Part shown: piece after piece, positions 33,660 through 45,156 of the stretch | Numbering within the stretch: the stretch's first letter is position 1 | Layout of the letters: the number at the start of each line of letters is the position of its first letter | NCBI GenBank assembly: GCA_030686995.1 | Contig: CM060704.1 | Coordinates: 171,489,718-171,553,717 of the forward strand | Direction of reading: 5' to 3' | DNA from: Artemisia argyi | Lineage: Eukaryota > Streptophyta > Magnoliopsida > Asterales > Asteraceae | DNA length: 64,000 nt | Notes under the pieces: model-generated | Told to the model about the DNA's origin: nothing | Databases searched by the model: none | Seen by the model: the letters and a program-made list of their open reading frames with translations, nothing else | Program-made: the position numbers and the translations under genes

Positions 33660-34577
33660 CTCAATGAAACTAACAATAGCACTGGTGTCCGATCCATTTG
33701 GATCCTTCAGGGTTGACAATGCTTCGTAGATCATTGCGTTGTACCTGAATAACGATGCAAGAATCTTTAATACTTCCAAAAATTGAGGTCGAACACGTTA
33801 AGCATGCGTAAACCAAACATGTAATTATATGAAACTCCTCCTCAAGAAGAGCGCAAATAAGATGGTATTTCCATTTTCCACATGGCCTAATATAGTTCAC
33901 CAGTAACAATAAAGATATTTAGATAGCGAAAGAGACGTGTAACATACTTTGAAGCGGTCTTCCCATCTACCAAGCATTTTGAAGAATCTTCCATGATAAC
34001 ATCAGTAGGAACTGGATCAGCTGGAACAATCGCGACTGACGATGAACCAGGAACCTGGGAAATGGGCATAGGGGTAGCAGGAGAATCTGCACCCTTTGGT
34101 TTTGGTGTTCGTGCCTTTTCCCTTGGACCTTGGCCATTTGCACTGACACTCATACTCCTCCATTTATCCTACAAGTAGATAACATGATCGCACAATTAAC
34201 AAAGATAATATATGTGTATGAAATCATGTTCATCGTACTTTTAATTTGGTAGCCTATAAAAGTAACTGCTATCATTCTGAATAAGTAAAGGTCATGACCC
34301 CGAATAAGTTATGCCAATCAATGATTTGCATTGGTACATAGAAAGCAAAAAATTAACGTAGAACGCACTTTCGACTTAACTTGTACATCAGCAACACAAA
34401 CAATTTACTATCATATTAAATGTTTATGAAATCATATTCATTGTACTCTTTCATTCGTAGCCTATAAAGTAAAGTAACTAGGTAAACATATATCGTACTT
34501 ATCTCTATTAATGATTCACGCTGGCACTGAAAAGCAACAAAGGTAGCAAAATAAGCGAGAAAAATTGAGTTTATGAA

Positions 34578-35051
34578 GGGGGTGTTTGTTTAAGCTTATA
34601 TGTGGGCTTATGAGCTTATTTGATTTCGGTTATAAGTCATAAACCTCAATTTTTTGGCTTATTTTTAGACTTTTGGGTTTATATAAGTTTATCTATATCT
34701 ATACTACTATATAATGTATTTGGGACTATTCTATAATTAGAAAGGCTTAAAAATTCAGACTTTTACTTACTAAGTATGGAAACAAACACCCCCAACAATT
34801 TATAACCACCTCAACAACCACCCCAACAACCATTTTCCACCACCCCACCTCCCTCCTCTTCACCCCCAACAATCCGCCCCCGCATCGCGCGGGCACCTTT
34901 CTAGTCATATCATAATACACTTACACAATCCCATAAGTCTCAAAATAAACCAGAAAATTGGGGCTTATGAAATACAAAGCGAAATCAAATAAGCTCACGT
35001 AAGCCAATATATAAGCTTAAACAACCCCCCCCCCCCCCCCCCCCCCCCCCC
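34578..35051. mobile_element. Palindromic MITE with poly(C) end, interrupted by a Helitron
   Basis: Same locus and element as 17898-18405. The C run is about 27 long (35025-35051). TRB-D intron 1. Confidence 0.65.
34692..34904 (+). mobile_element. Short non-autonomous Helitron, unit D copy
   Basis: Same insertion site and ends (TCTATATC...CTAG, between A and T) as 18012-18255. It is 31 bp shorter owing to fewer ccccaacaa repeats, plus small differences near the 3' hairpin. Confidence 0.88.
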
Positions 35052-35357
35052 ACCTAAGATTTTTATTTATTTATTATTATTATTATTATTTTGGCTATAT
35101 GGTTTCGGCTTATTTTTCATAAGCTTGAATTTTCCAGCTATTATATAGAGATTTTGGGGCTTATTTGTAGGTCTGAAAATAAGCGAGAAAATTTGAGTTT
35201 ATGAAAAATAAGGCGAAATCAAATAAGCTCAAAACCCCACAAACAAGCCGAAACAAACACCCCTAAACCTACAATATCAAACACCTTATAATCAAATTAC
35301 ACCTAATCAATCAACAGAAAAAATCAACAAAAACTAATCATAAGCTCATTTGAGTTT

Positions 35358-35583
35358 ATGGGGTGTTTGTTTTAAGCTTATTTGTGGGCTTATTTGATTT
35401 CGGCTATTTTTCAAAAGCTCAAATTTTCTGGCTTGTCTTAAGACCAATGGGCTTTTATAAGCTTACAGCTCATAGTAAGCTTGTACAAGCCAAAAATTCT
35501 CTAAATAAGCCGGAAAATTTGAACTTATGAAAAATAAGGCGAAATCCAAGAAGCCCAGAAATAAGCCGAAACAAAACACCCCC
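35358..35583. mobile_element. Palindromic MITE, second type, unit D copy
   Basis: Ends ggggtgtttgttttaagctt and ccgaaacaaaacacccc. Further fragments follow to about 35720. Confidence 0.6.
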
Positions 35584-36033
35584 TATACCTACAGTTCACC
35601 TAATGAATCAAATATTACATATAAGCTTAAACAAACACCCTCTAAGCTTATTTTTCATAAGCTCAAATTTTCCAGCTATCATAAGCCCAGAAATAAGCAG
35701 AAACAAACAGCCCCTAAACCTACAGTTAAATCAACAGAAAGTAATCAAAATATATAAAAAGTGATATATACTTTGAGATCGATATTTGATCTGAAATAGA
35801 AATGAGGGTTAAACTCAGGATCCTGTTGAATGTTACTCCATTTTCCGGTGCCGTGCTTTGCAACTCCGGCTCGTAACGCTTCTTCTTCCTCCTCCGTCCA
35901 TTTTTGCTTACTCCTCATTTTAGTGTGTGTGTTTTTTAGTGTGTGTTTCTAATTTCTATGGTAAGAGGGTAGATTAGGGATTTTGGTATTTGTTGTGTTT
36001 CTATTTTCACTTCTTTTTCTTAGTGTTCTTGAC

Positions 36034-36277
36034 TAGGGTGAGTAAAATGGAACGAACCGAATCGAAAAAGGGCCTGAACCGGATTGAACTGGTCAGGTCT
36101 TCGGTCCACACTTTACCTCATGTTCGTTTTTTGGCTTGGTCCGGTCTTACGTAGAACCGATCATTTTGCCTTCTCGGACCGGGCCTAACACATTCGGTCC
36201 GATCCTCGGTCCGTGGTTTTGGGCTAAATTGGTCTCAGTCTCAGTCCGATCCAGGTTTGACCCGATGCTCATCCCTA
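36034..36277. mobile_element. hAT element, first of a tandem pair (unit D)
   Basis: Flanked by ttcttgac at 36026-36033 and 36278-36285. Orthologous to 19245-19493. Confidence 0.85.
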
Positions 36278-36285
36278 TTCTTGAC

Positions 36286-36499
36286 TAGGGTGAGCAAAAC
36301 AAACCGCGAACTGAACCGAACCGAGAAACGGGCCTGAACCGTACTCAACCTATTTCGGTCTGGTCTTCGGTTCACACTTTACTTCATGTTCGATTTTTGG
36401 GCCAATCCGGTCTTACGTACAACCGACCATTTTGCCTTCACGGACCGGACCGGGCCTACCACATTCGGTCCTGTCCTCGGTCCGTGATTTTAGACTAAA

Positions 36500-36534
<35 letters not shown>

Positions 36535-36562
36535 TTCGGGTTTGACCCGATGCTCACCCCTA
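36286..36562. mobile_element. hAT element, second of a tandem pair (unit D)
   Basis: Flanked by ttcttgac at 36278-36285 and 36563-36570. Contains a (ggtctc)n run near 36504-36534. Confidence 0.85.
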
Positions 36563-36628
36563 TTCTTGACTATTATTTAGGGCACAAGGTGTTGTTAGTG
36601 TCGTCGGGTTGGTGTTATAGAAAAAAAT

Positions 36629-36853
36629 CATAGTTGTTAAGATCCCGATCTTGATTTTAGGATCTTACGATTTAGGCCAACATTTTCATGAAACATTTCA
36701 TGTTTATATTATATAATAATTTGTAGATTCGAATAATATTATAAAGATCATTTTTATTATAGTAGGATCTTAGGATCCCGATCCGTTCTTACGATCACGA
36801 TCTTTGCAAAGACGAAAACGATCCTAGGTAGGATCTCGATCTTAAAAACCTTG
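36629..36853. mobile_element. hAT-type MITE specific to unit D
   Basis: Imperfect inverted ends catagttgttaagatc and gatcttaaaaaccttg, flanked by aaaaaaat and taaaaaat (8 bp, one mismatch). Units A and B are uninterrupted here. Confidence 0.75.
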
Positions 36854-36861
36854 TAAAAAAT

Positions 36862-39203
36862 GGTGACACTTTAGTAACTTTTCTCATGACACCAAAATTG
36901 ATCAAAATACCAAAACACCCCTATCTCATATCAAGCGGTGCCTTGTACAAAAAATGTCATCGTGGTAGAAAAGAGAGAAAAAGAAAATTACAGGATCATT
37001 CGGGCTAGTTGTGAGGTGCAGGACGGGAAACGCGAACAACGATGTGCATGTGGCGCCGTCTGGTGGCGTTAAGCAGGAAAGCGCCAGCGAAAACGCTGAG
37101 GTACCCACTGCTCTTACGCTGTGTTCTAGAGTCTCGTTTATTGAAGAAACCAAAGAAAATGAATTGAGCAAAAAAGACTGTATTTTCAAATATCTGTTAA
37201 GGAAAATGATTGAAAAAGGTGATTTTATATATTTTGAAGTAAAATGTTTCCTATAAAAATAATTTAAAATGTTTACTTTCAGTTGCTTTACTTTTTCTTT
37301 ATTAAAAAACCTTAAGAACTGAACATTAGCAGGTTGTGATAATGTGATCGCGGTTAAATTTAACATGATTTGTAGATTTTTAATTAAAGCTAATGATTTT
37401 AAATTGTGATTTGGAATTGATATAGATAAATCACAATTTAGACTTGATACAGATATTTTGCTATGTTGTGATTATGTCTTTTTTAGAAGGGGTGATACTT
37501 TTGTCGTGGTTAAATCTCATACTTGTAAATCTCGAATAAAAGTTTATGAGTTTCAAATTGTTATATGGAATTGATAAGGATAAATCGCAATTTAGACTTG
37601 ATACGGATTTATGACTTTTTTGTGTTGTTTAGGAGGTGTGATGTTGTGATCATGGATATATGTGATACAATTTGTAAATCTTGAACAATATGAAACGGTT
37701 TTTAAATTGTCATGTTAAGTTGAAACGGTTTTTAAATTGTCATGTTAAGTTGATATGCAATACAATATACGAGATTTTATTATGAAAATGTTTTTGGTTA
37801 GTTTCTAAGATAATTTGTAAATAATATGTTAAGAGAGATCTTTCTAAATTTTGTATTTTATTAGGTTGTGTTGTGTTTATAAGCTTATGACTTTTTTTTG
37901 TTTATTTAGGATGTGTGATAGTGTAACTGTGGTTAAATATGATACGATTTGCAAATGTTGAACACAAATAAAACGGTTATTAGATTGTAGTCTTAATTTG
38001 ATACGAAGTAGGATTTGTGAGATTGTATTATGAAAAAGGTTCGCTTAATTTTTAAGGTAACTGGTAAATAATGCGTTAAAAGAGTTGCTCTTATGTTGTG
38101 ATGCTAAGATATGGAGAATGATTTAATAGGAGGGAAATGATTTATATGCCTAAACCTTGTGCTTAAAGAAATGCCTAAGCATAAGATTACGAGATGTGGC
38201 AGATTCAAAAGGGAGGATAAAGAAAGAGAAATTGTAAAGGATACGTGTCAGCTAATGAAACGATCAGACATGTTTATGTGTCAGTTATGAAAATGTTTTG
38301 GTTAGTTTATAAGATAACTGGTAAATTATGTGTTAAGGAATATTTCTTAGATTTGACATGATTTGCAAATCATGAACAAATACGTACGTTCCGTTCTCGA
38401 GTTCATTTTTAGAAGGAAAGGAGATGAAATGATAAGAAATTGAAATTTTATTGTGTTCTTGAGTTTTTCTTAGATAGAAAGGAAAGGAAACACAAAGGAA
38501 ATGAAAGGAAAATTCTTATCATTTTCCTATGGGAATTTTCCGCCCAAATATGGGCGGATTTGGACGGAAACAATTCTACACCCGCACTTTCTAGTATATA
38601 ATAACCGGTATAACTTTCAATACTTACTCATATTCGACTCTTATAATAAAATGAACATATTTAAAAGTGCATAAATGTAATTATGTTTTTTTTTCTTTCT
38701 TTTCTTCCCAATTCGAGAACACAACATTATTTCTTTTCCTTTCATTTCATTTCAACTCGAGAACATGAAATATAAAATCAACTTTCTTTTCATTTCTTTT
38801 CTCTTCTTTACACATCATTTCTTTCCCCACCTAAGAAAACTCGAGAACGCAGCGGTAATGACTATCAAATCGTAACCTAGCTACACTTGATATGTAGTAA
38901 GGTTTATGAGATTGTATTTCATAAATGTTTCGGTTAGATACTAAGATAGTTAGTGATGAATGTATAATGGGAGTATTCATTAATCTCTACTGCTTAGAGC
39001 TCCGGGTACGGTGGTTGATGGCTCAAGTTATCACTCTCGGCACCATCCTATGGCGTGAGACATTACACCGAGGCTGGGCTGGTGAGTCTTGGCGCCGTGG
39101 CCACCAGATCACGCCAAACCTTTTTCTTTTTTTAATTGACCGTTGGAATCCCCACTTTTTTCAAAAAAATAGACGTTAGGCATACAGATCATTAAGATTC
39201 ACA

Positions 39204-39241
<38 letters not shown>

Positions 39242-40039
39242 TTCAACTTGTTTACAAATCTTTAAGATTCACAAGTTTCTTTTGTTCAACTTAGGATCCC
39301 ATCGTGTTAGACATAATAAGTAACACACTTTAGATTCCTCATTTGTAATGATTTTTGTGCATTTGTTGTTTTATTCTGCCACATGGAGACAAGTTTACCA
39401 AAAGTTATTTAGCTTAACGGTATGTGAGTGGTTTATCAATTAAGAGATTATGGGTTCAAGTCACGACGTCTTTCTGACAATATGTGAGATTTGTGTGTAA
39501 TATCAGGGGTGCGTCTAGCTAGAGGAAAAAAAACCTCAATTTTCTATTTTTAGTTTCTTAGAAAAAGAGGGGATTTAATTCTCTATAAAATATAAAAAAT
39601 ACATTGAGTTGACGTTGTTTTCTATTTTGTAGAAAAAGAAGAGGGTTTTGATTTACAAGGAAAACAAAGAAAACATTACAAAAGTTGTTTTGTAGTTTTC
39701 CTTATAAGTTAGGATTTGCGAATTTTATATTTTGTTGATTGATGGATTGTTTTGTAGTTTTCCTTATAAGTTGGGATTTGCAAATTTTATATTTTGTTGA
39801 TTGATGGAAAACAATTGATTTGAATGTAATCTCATTTTTTTTTTCTTTTTTTTATACAAAACATTTTGTGAAAAACAAAAGTATTCTCTTCTGACTAAAA
39901 GCACCCTAAAGAGTTGCCTTTCAAAAGACCATAAGTCAAGCTTGTTGTTTTCATAGTTCTGTGTGGCAAAACAATGAATGATATTTTTGTCATAGAAAGA
40001 ATGGAGAATAAAATGTAACTGTACTTTTTTGCATAATAG
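36862..40039. other. Array backbone, non-coding
   Basis: Equivalent to 19870-24060 of unit B minus its insertions. It contains degenerate repeats (with a 30-bp doublet gaaacggtttttaaattgtc... near 37695-37755), a unit-specific MITE at 38386-38855 and a poly(T) run at about 39206-39240. No gene seen. Confidence 0.55.
38386..38855. mobile_element. Unit-D-specific MITE-like insertion
   Basis: Ends ccgttctcgagttc and aactcgagaacgcagcgg share an inverted cgttctcgagtt core, repeated internally (attcgagaac, actcgagaac). Unit B reads through the site. The superfamily and TSD are unclear. Confidence 0.6.
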
Positions 40040-40054
40040 TTATATCGTGTATAT

Positions 40055-40332
40055 CTTATTCAGTTAAGCGTGCCTAGTGGAGAGTAGTACCGGTTTGGGT
40101 GACCAAACCGGGAAGTCCTCCCTTGTGGACCACTGCCCTGTCGGTACGATTTCAAAGTCCTTCAATGAAGGTTTCAACCCACAAGGGTTCGAATCTGGAG
40201 AAGGCAGGGTTTACTTCAATTTAAGTGTCATGCCTTCGGGCGGCTTAAGTTGAAGATTTTCCCCCCATCGGGTTTCAAATTGGACTTGGATTTCCCAAAT
40301 GAAAGTCAATTTTCAAAAAAAAAAAAAAAAAC
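40055..40332 (+). mobile_element. 5S-rRNA-derived SINE with poly(A) tail
   Basis: Flanked by a 15-bp duplication, ttatatcgtgtatat/ttataccgtgtatat (40040-40054 and 40333-40347). Unit B near 24065 shows the empty site. The head (40061-40120) matches the 3' half of plant 5S rRNA: cagttaagcgtgcctag, gagagtagtac, tttgggtgacc and gggaagtcctc. A consensus tRNA B box, GGTTCGAATC, follows at 40186-40195. The tail is about 18 A. Confidence 0.88.
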
Positions 40333-40347
40333 TTATACCGTGTATAT

Positions 40348-41392
40348 TATCATTATTTGTTTTAAATCCAGAAAAAAGTTGGGATCTAGTTTTAAGATCA
40401 AGGCAGACAATAGTAAATCATAATAGACAAAATAAATATGATTGATAAGAAAACTTTTTTTTTGTTTATTTGCTAGAGGCATATATGTCATTTCTAACCA
40501 TTATGGGGGTCAATTTCAGTAAATATATGTACATTTGCACACAATATTTTTTGATTTGCACACTCCATTATACAACCCGTTAATACAGTATGTATACACA
40601 GTACAACAGGTTAATGCGTGAGTTTGAGTGTGCCAATAAAAAAATTAAGTATGCAGATCATTTCCCATACCAATACCATTATACATATCATCTGTTAAAT
40701 CATAGATTTCGAGCTTTTGGTCGGCTAATTCACACAGTAAAGTCTTAGCTCACCATCACATAAACTTGATCCTGGTAAAACTCATCTTTTCAAAAAGGGA
40801 GGTGCACACGCTCACACAATTGATTGACACACTCAAATTATGAGTGTTTTTACATTTATACCCTTATAGGGTGAAAATAAGTAAAAATAATATGAGGATA
40901 TAAATGTCAAGACACTCATAATTTGAGTGTGCCAATCAATTATGGAAGTGCTAAATCACTTCCCTTTCAAAAAGGATGGCATGGTTGTTCGCATCACGCA
41001 TGATTCGAACTTGACTTTAATAATGATGACTGGCACAAGTTTGTCAACTAAGCCACCCCTTTGTAAAAGCCGAAAAGAATGAGCCCAAATCAAGATTACC
41101 GGCTTCGACAACATTCAAACAAACATATACTAAAAAGACGTCTTTATTCAAGTCTATTTTTACCAATCACAAGGGTAACATAATCAGTTCCCTCAACCTA
41201 CCGTTCCACTGAAGAAATGTTATCAGCCTCGGTACAAAACTAAAAAGTTCAAAGGCTAACAAAATGTTTTTAAACAAAGATACTAAAGTTCAATAAGATG
41301 CATATGGTACACATATCAACAAAGAGATTCCAGCACCTATATTCCAATTTCACAAGATACTTCTTATCATACCTGTGTGTCCCGGGCTTGTA
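40348..41392. other. MUG-D 3' flank
   Basis: Conserved with units A and B. It includes the MULE-type MITE (40797-40964, with a short deletion at its left end). Confidence 0.6.
40797..40964. mobile_element. MULE-type MITE, unit D copy
   Basis: Same element and tttcaaaaa flanks as 12095-12266. Confidence 0.75.
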
Positions 41393-44300
41393 TTAGTTGA
41401 CAAAAGTCAATTCACCAGCTTGTTGCGCCTGGTAGAAGTTGCAAGATTTCTTGTTGTGACCCGTTTGCTTGCACTTTGTGCATGTTACCGTTCTCTTTGT
41501 TGTTTCGACCTCCTTTTCTTCCCACTCTATGTTCTCCTTTACAACGGCTGGTTTTACAGGTATGGGAGGAAGAACGAGCACATTTGGATCATTATCTGTT
41601 TCGGAAATCTTACCTTTTACACCATCATCTTTCTCAACCTCCATCTTTTCGTTCTCAACTTTCGCAGCTTCATTTTCACTCCCTACTTTCATGGATTCTT
41701 CCTTTTCACCCCCTGCTTCATCTATCTCGATATCTATATGTTCATCTTCAGCTTCGGTCTTTTCAAAATCTTCTTTTTCAGCATAGTCGTCGTTGCCATT
41801 TGTCTTTCCTTCATTTCCGTCACCTGCATTCTTCATCTCTATCTTTTCACCATTTTCTTCTTCAACCTGGATCTTTTCGCCACCTTGTTCATTCTCACCC
41901 ACTGTTTCTAAAGCTTGTCCCTTTTCAACCCCTGGCTTTCTGACCTCGAACTTTTCACCTTCTTCCATTTCAATGGGTACTTGGTTTATGGATTCTAAGT
42001 AGGTTAAACGATAAGCATCAACAGTGAAGTAGTTTGCGCAGTATTCATACGGGTTTCTACCAATCAATGCAAAAACAGCAAGAGAGTGGCGGCACGGTAG
42101 ACCAGTTTCTTTCCACCCTAAGCAAGTACAACTCCAATCACCAATATTCACAACATGGGTCGACTCCTCGCGAACCTCATATAGGGTATCAGAAGAGATC
42201 AAAACTTTCAAACCACACGATCTGAGGCTCTCTTCTTGCAGTTGTTTCTCCTTTGAAGGAGTAAGGTGGGTATTCCACATACATGCATCCAACTTAGCAT
42301 CAGTTATGGCATCAATCATGGTACGTATTAAAGCGTCTATTTTTTGCAAAATAGACGACTGCTGATAATCCTCCATTAACTTAGCAAGTGATCCGCCGAC
42401 ATCATCTGTGATGTGGTTATACCGCTCGCCCTTGAAAGATGAAGCCGCCCAATGTTGAGGTTCAATTTGCATCACCCAGTCATAAGCCTGTGATGATATC
42501 AGCTTAATCTGCTCTACTGACTTTCTAAAACCAACAAGACGAACAGCGTGTGCTGCAGCCAAGAAATAAACTGGCAAGAAAGATTTCCCATCCCCCTGAA
42601 ACGGACCCTTTACATTTCTCTTAAAACTCTCTAAAAGATGGTAAATTGAATAACCGACATGAGCATCTTGGAAAACCTCAAAAACAGTCGTTTTCAAATT
42701 CTTTTCCATATCAAAGACAAAAGTCATGGGTTGTGAGTACAAGATTGCAGCTTTTAACTGTTCCAAGAACCAACGCCAATTGTTGTCATCCTCAACGTCT
42801 ACTATAGCAAATGCAACTGGGAAAAAATCATCATTTCCATCAATAGCGTTAGCTGTCAATAAAACTTCACCATACATGGACCTCAAAGAAGTAGCTTCAA
42901 GGAAAAGAAGGGGGCGACAACTGTTTTGGAATCCATATAATGATGAGTAGAAAGACACAAATAGAGCTTTAAATCTCTTGTTCTCGCCCACAATGAGTTT
43001 AGATATGCTGCCGGGATTTGTTTCAATAATCTTGTCGCAAAACCATGGTAACAGATTGTACGACTCTTTATCTGATCCTAAACGTTCATCTGTGACAACC
43101 ATAGTTCCATGGTTCAAATCAACCCCTGAGTCCTTTAAAAGTTGATTAGCAATTTCCTTTGGTTTCAAATGTGGTGATTCTTGCAGCTTCTCATTTAAGG
43201 TAATTACCAGCGAATTCACTCTTGATTCCAAATCACATGTATGTACATTATTCATCGTCTTTATCTTAAACGACTCTGTAGTCGGGACCGAGACGGCGTT
43301 AAACTTCCAAGAACAACCTTCACCAGTACATACACCACTTGCACGATTTGTATCATTTTTCTTGAGTTTATATTCAAAGCCATTTGCCATAGCATATCTC
43401 TGTAACGCTTCACGAAACTCATATACATTTGAGAACTCCTGACCAACACCAGAAATGGCTGATTTCCACACAGATACTACAGTCTCAACTGACGCGTCAT
43501 CATCAATAATGGCAAGAGCAGAGGGCCCCACAAACTCATCAATTTCTTGGTCACTGCCGTCAGCTTTAGTAGGTCGTGGGCGGCGTGCTCTTTTTCTACT
43601 TGATTTTGCCTCCGTAGTAGAATCATCTGCTTTAGCAGATCTGCCACTTTTTCTCTCTGATTTTTTACTTCCCGAACTTTCTTCATTAGTTTTCTGCCTT
43701 TTTCCCCGAGATTTTGGCAGCACAGAATCAGAGACTATTGTGGGCCGACCATTAGCACCAACTTTCCAAGATGGTGTCCGTTTTCGTTTTTTGACAGCAT
43801 CAGCAGGGCAAGCATTGACATCGGTTTCTTTCTGACTATTGGCCTTCTTCCGTTTTGAAGATTGAGTAGGCACATAGTCAGGACTACAGTCAGAATTCAC
43901 TTTCTCCTTGACATGCTCAGATTCAGCATCAGAAGAAGAATCGCTGGTAGAACTTTCTGACACTGCCTTTTCTTTTTCTTTTTCATGAGAAGCTGCTTCA
44001 GCTTTAGCAGCAGCAGCAGCTGAACGGCGTGTCATTCTAGTCGGAGATGCAATAGGACTCTTGGGAACTTTATCTTCTTTCTTTGCTTCCTTATCTTTCT
44101 TGGCACCCACTTTGCTCTGTTTTACCCTCTCTTTTTTGGGACCCCCTTTGCCTTTTTTTACTGTTTCGTCTTTCTTGGTTTCCACGTTATTATTGTCTAC
44201 AGTCTCGTCATTCTTGGTATCGCTTTGCCTGTAGGTATCATCAATTTGTCTGATAAGTATGTTTGGCACTTCTAATATAACTACAGGTGGCAATTTCAAA

Positions 44301-45147
44301 CCCATTTACTAATTAATAAGCTGATTCGTGTTATCCGCAACAGGTCAACCGCGAAATAAAACATTTAAAAAGTAAATGTGTAGAATGGGGCAAAAGTCGC
44401 CCACAGTGTAGTTTTATAATGCATAAAACCTCCTAAAACAATTTATTCGAATGATTATATAAAAATATAATCTTTGTTATCATATTTGACACATGAATTT
44501 CTTTAAAATAAACTTCCTAGAAGTCTAAAACAATTTTTAAAAGTCACCAAACTCTAAACTTTTAAATGAATAAAACCTCAGAAAAAGAATTTATTCAAAT
44601 AACTATAATTTAACTAAAATGTTTAACATTTTGTGATCGCATTTGACACGATTATTATTTGTATAAGAAAAATTGGACAAAAAGAGTTTTGGTTGACCTG
44701 CCACAAAAATTACCCCCTTTGGCCCATTATCAAACAAGCCCAATTTGTCACCCCTAACTTTAATAGCAGAAGGTCCGGTACTGACATAAAGTAATACCTG
44801 TTAGCTTGCGGTGGTTCAGGGACACTACGAACAAAGCCTGGTGTTCCAGAAACAAACACTTGTGCTGTTAGTGCATCCCCATGAAAATCAATCATTCTTT
44901 TTACATCCTTATCGTTCTTTACAGTAATCAGATTTCGCTTGTTTCCAGGCAGGAAATACTTGACTGTCACTGTTTCCTGGTTCAAATCACATATTTCGGC
45001 CAAACTTAATTTCAAATCACTAAATGGAGTCTCAGAGGTGACATTTGCAGCATTTGCTTCTCCCCCGTTATACGTCAAAGTTCCATCTTCACTTGTCGTA
45101 AAATTGCCACCAGATTGGCATATTAGTATAAGCTTTCCCTTTGCCAT
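41393..45147 (-). CDS. MUSTANG-B-like domesticated Mutator transposase with PB1 domain, copy D
   Basis: Coding exons 45147-44798 and 44228-41393 join across a 569-nt GT-AG intron (AACAG|GTATTA and TACAG|GCAAAG) in phase, giving 1061 residues. Residues 1 to about 95 are a PB1 domain (MAKGKLILICQSGGNF, NDKDVKRMIDFHGD). Next come a Lys/Ser-rich nuclear-type linker, a MuDR DNA-binding domain (about 376-448), a MULE core (about 554-658), a SWIM finger CTCLGWKETGLPCRH (about 817-832), a Glu/Lys-rich tail and a CCHC knuckle (1033-1046). The MULE Asp is Glu in FLEATS (residue 561), fitting a domesticated, non-transposing protein. MUSTANG-B family members share this PB1-plus-transposase layout and act as nuclear regulators. 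It is the only copy with its promoter, leader intron and PB1, hence the probable functional parent of A and B. Confidence 0.9.
44229..44797 (-). other. MUG-D intron between PB1 exon and last exon
   Basis: Donor GTATTA, acceptor gatacctacag. The array breakpoint (44411/44412) falls inside it. It contains an in-frame ATG (44305) used as an apparent start in copies A and B. Confidence 0.85.
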
Positions 45148-45156
45148 TGACTATAC

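Larger units (their letters stand above)
33660..35918 (-). pseudogene. TRB-like gene, copy D, exons 1-3 only
   Basis: Exons: 35918-35772 ([18 protein letters not shown] to RSNIDLK), 34168-33948 ([14 protein letters not shown] and linker) and 33744-33660 (YNAMIYEAL to FIE). Boundaries are canonical and total 453 nt, ending in phase 0. As in copy B the H1/H5 domain stops after its first third and the coiled coil is absent because the array breakpoint lies beyond exon 3. The reading frame is open and the start codon intact. Downstream on the same strand the next MUG-type acceptor leads straight into the TRB-C Myb exon. Classed as a fragment, with a possible chimeric transcript. Confidence 0.85.
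32369..44411 (-). repeat. Tandem array unit D (12,043 bp)
   Basis: Rightmost unit; MUG intron 2 continues past its border (44411) into the genuine upstream exons. It contains TRB-D, paired hAT elements, several unit-specific MITEs, a SINE and the MUG-D last exon. Confidence 0.85.
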
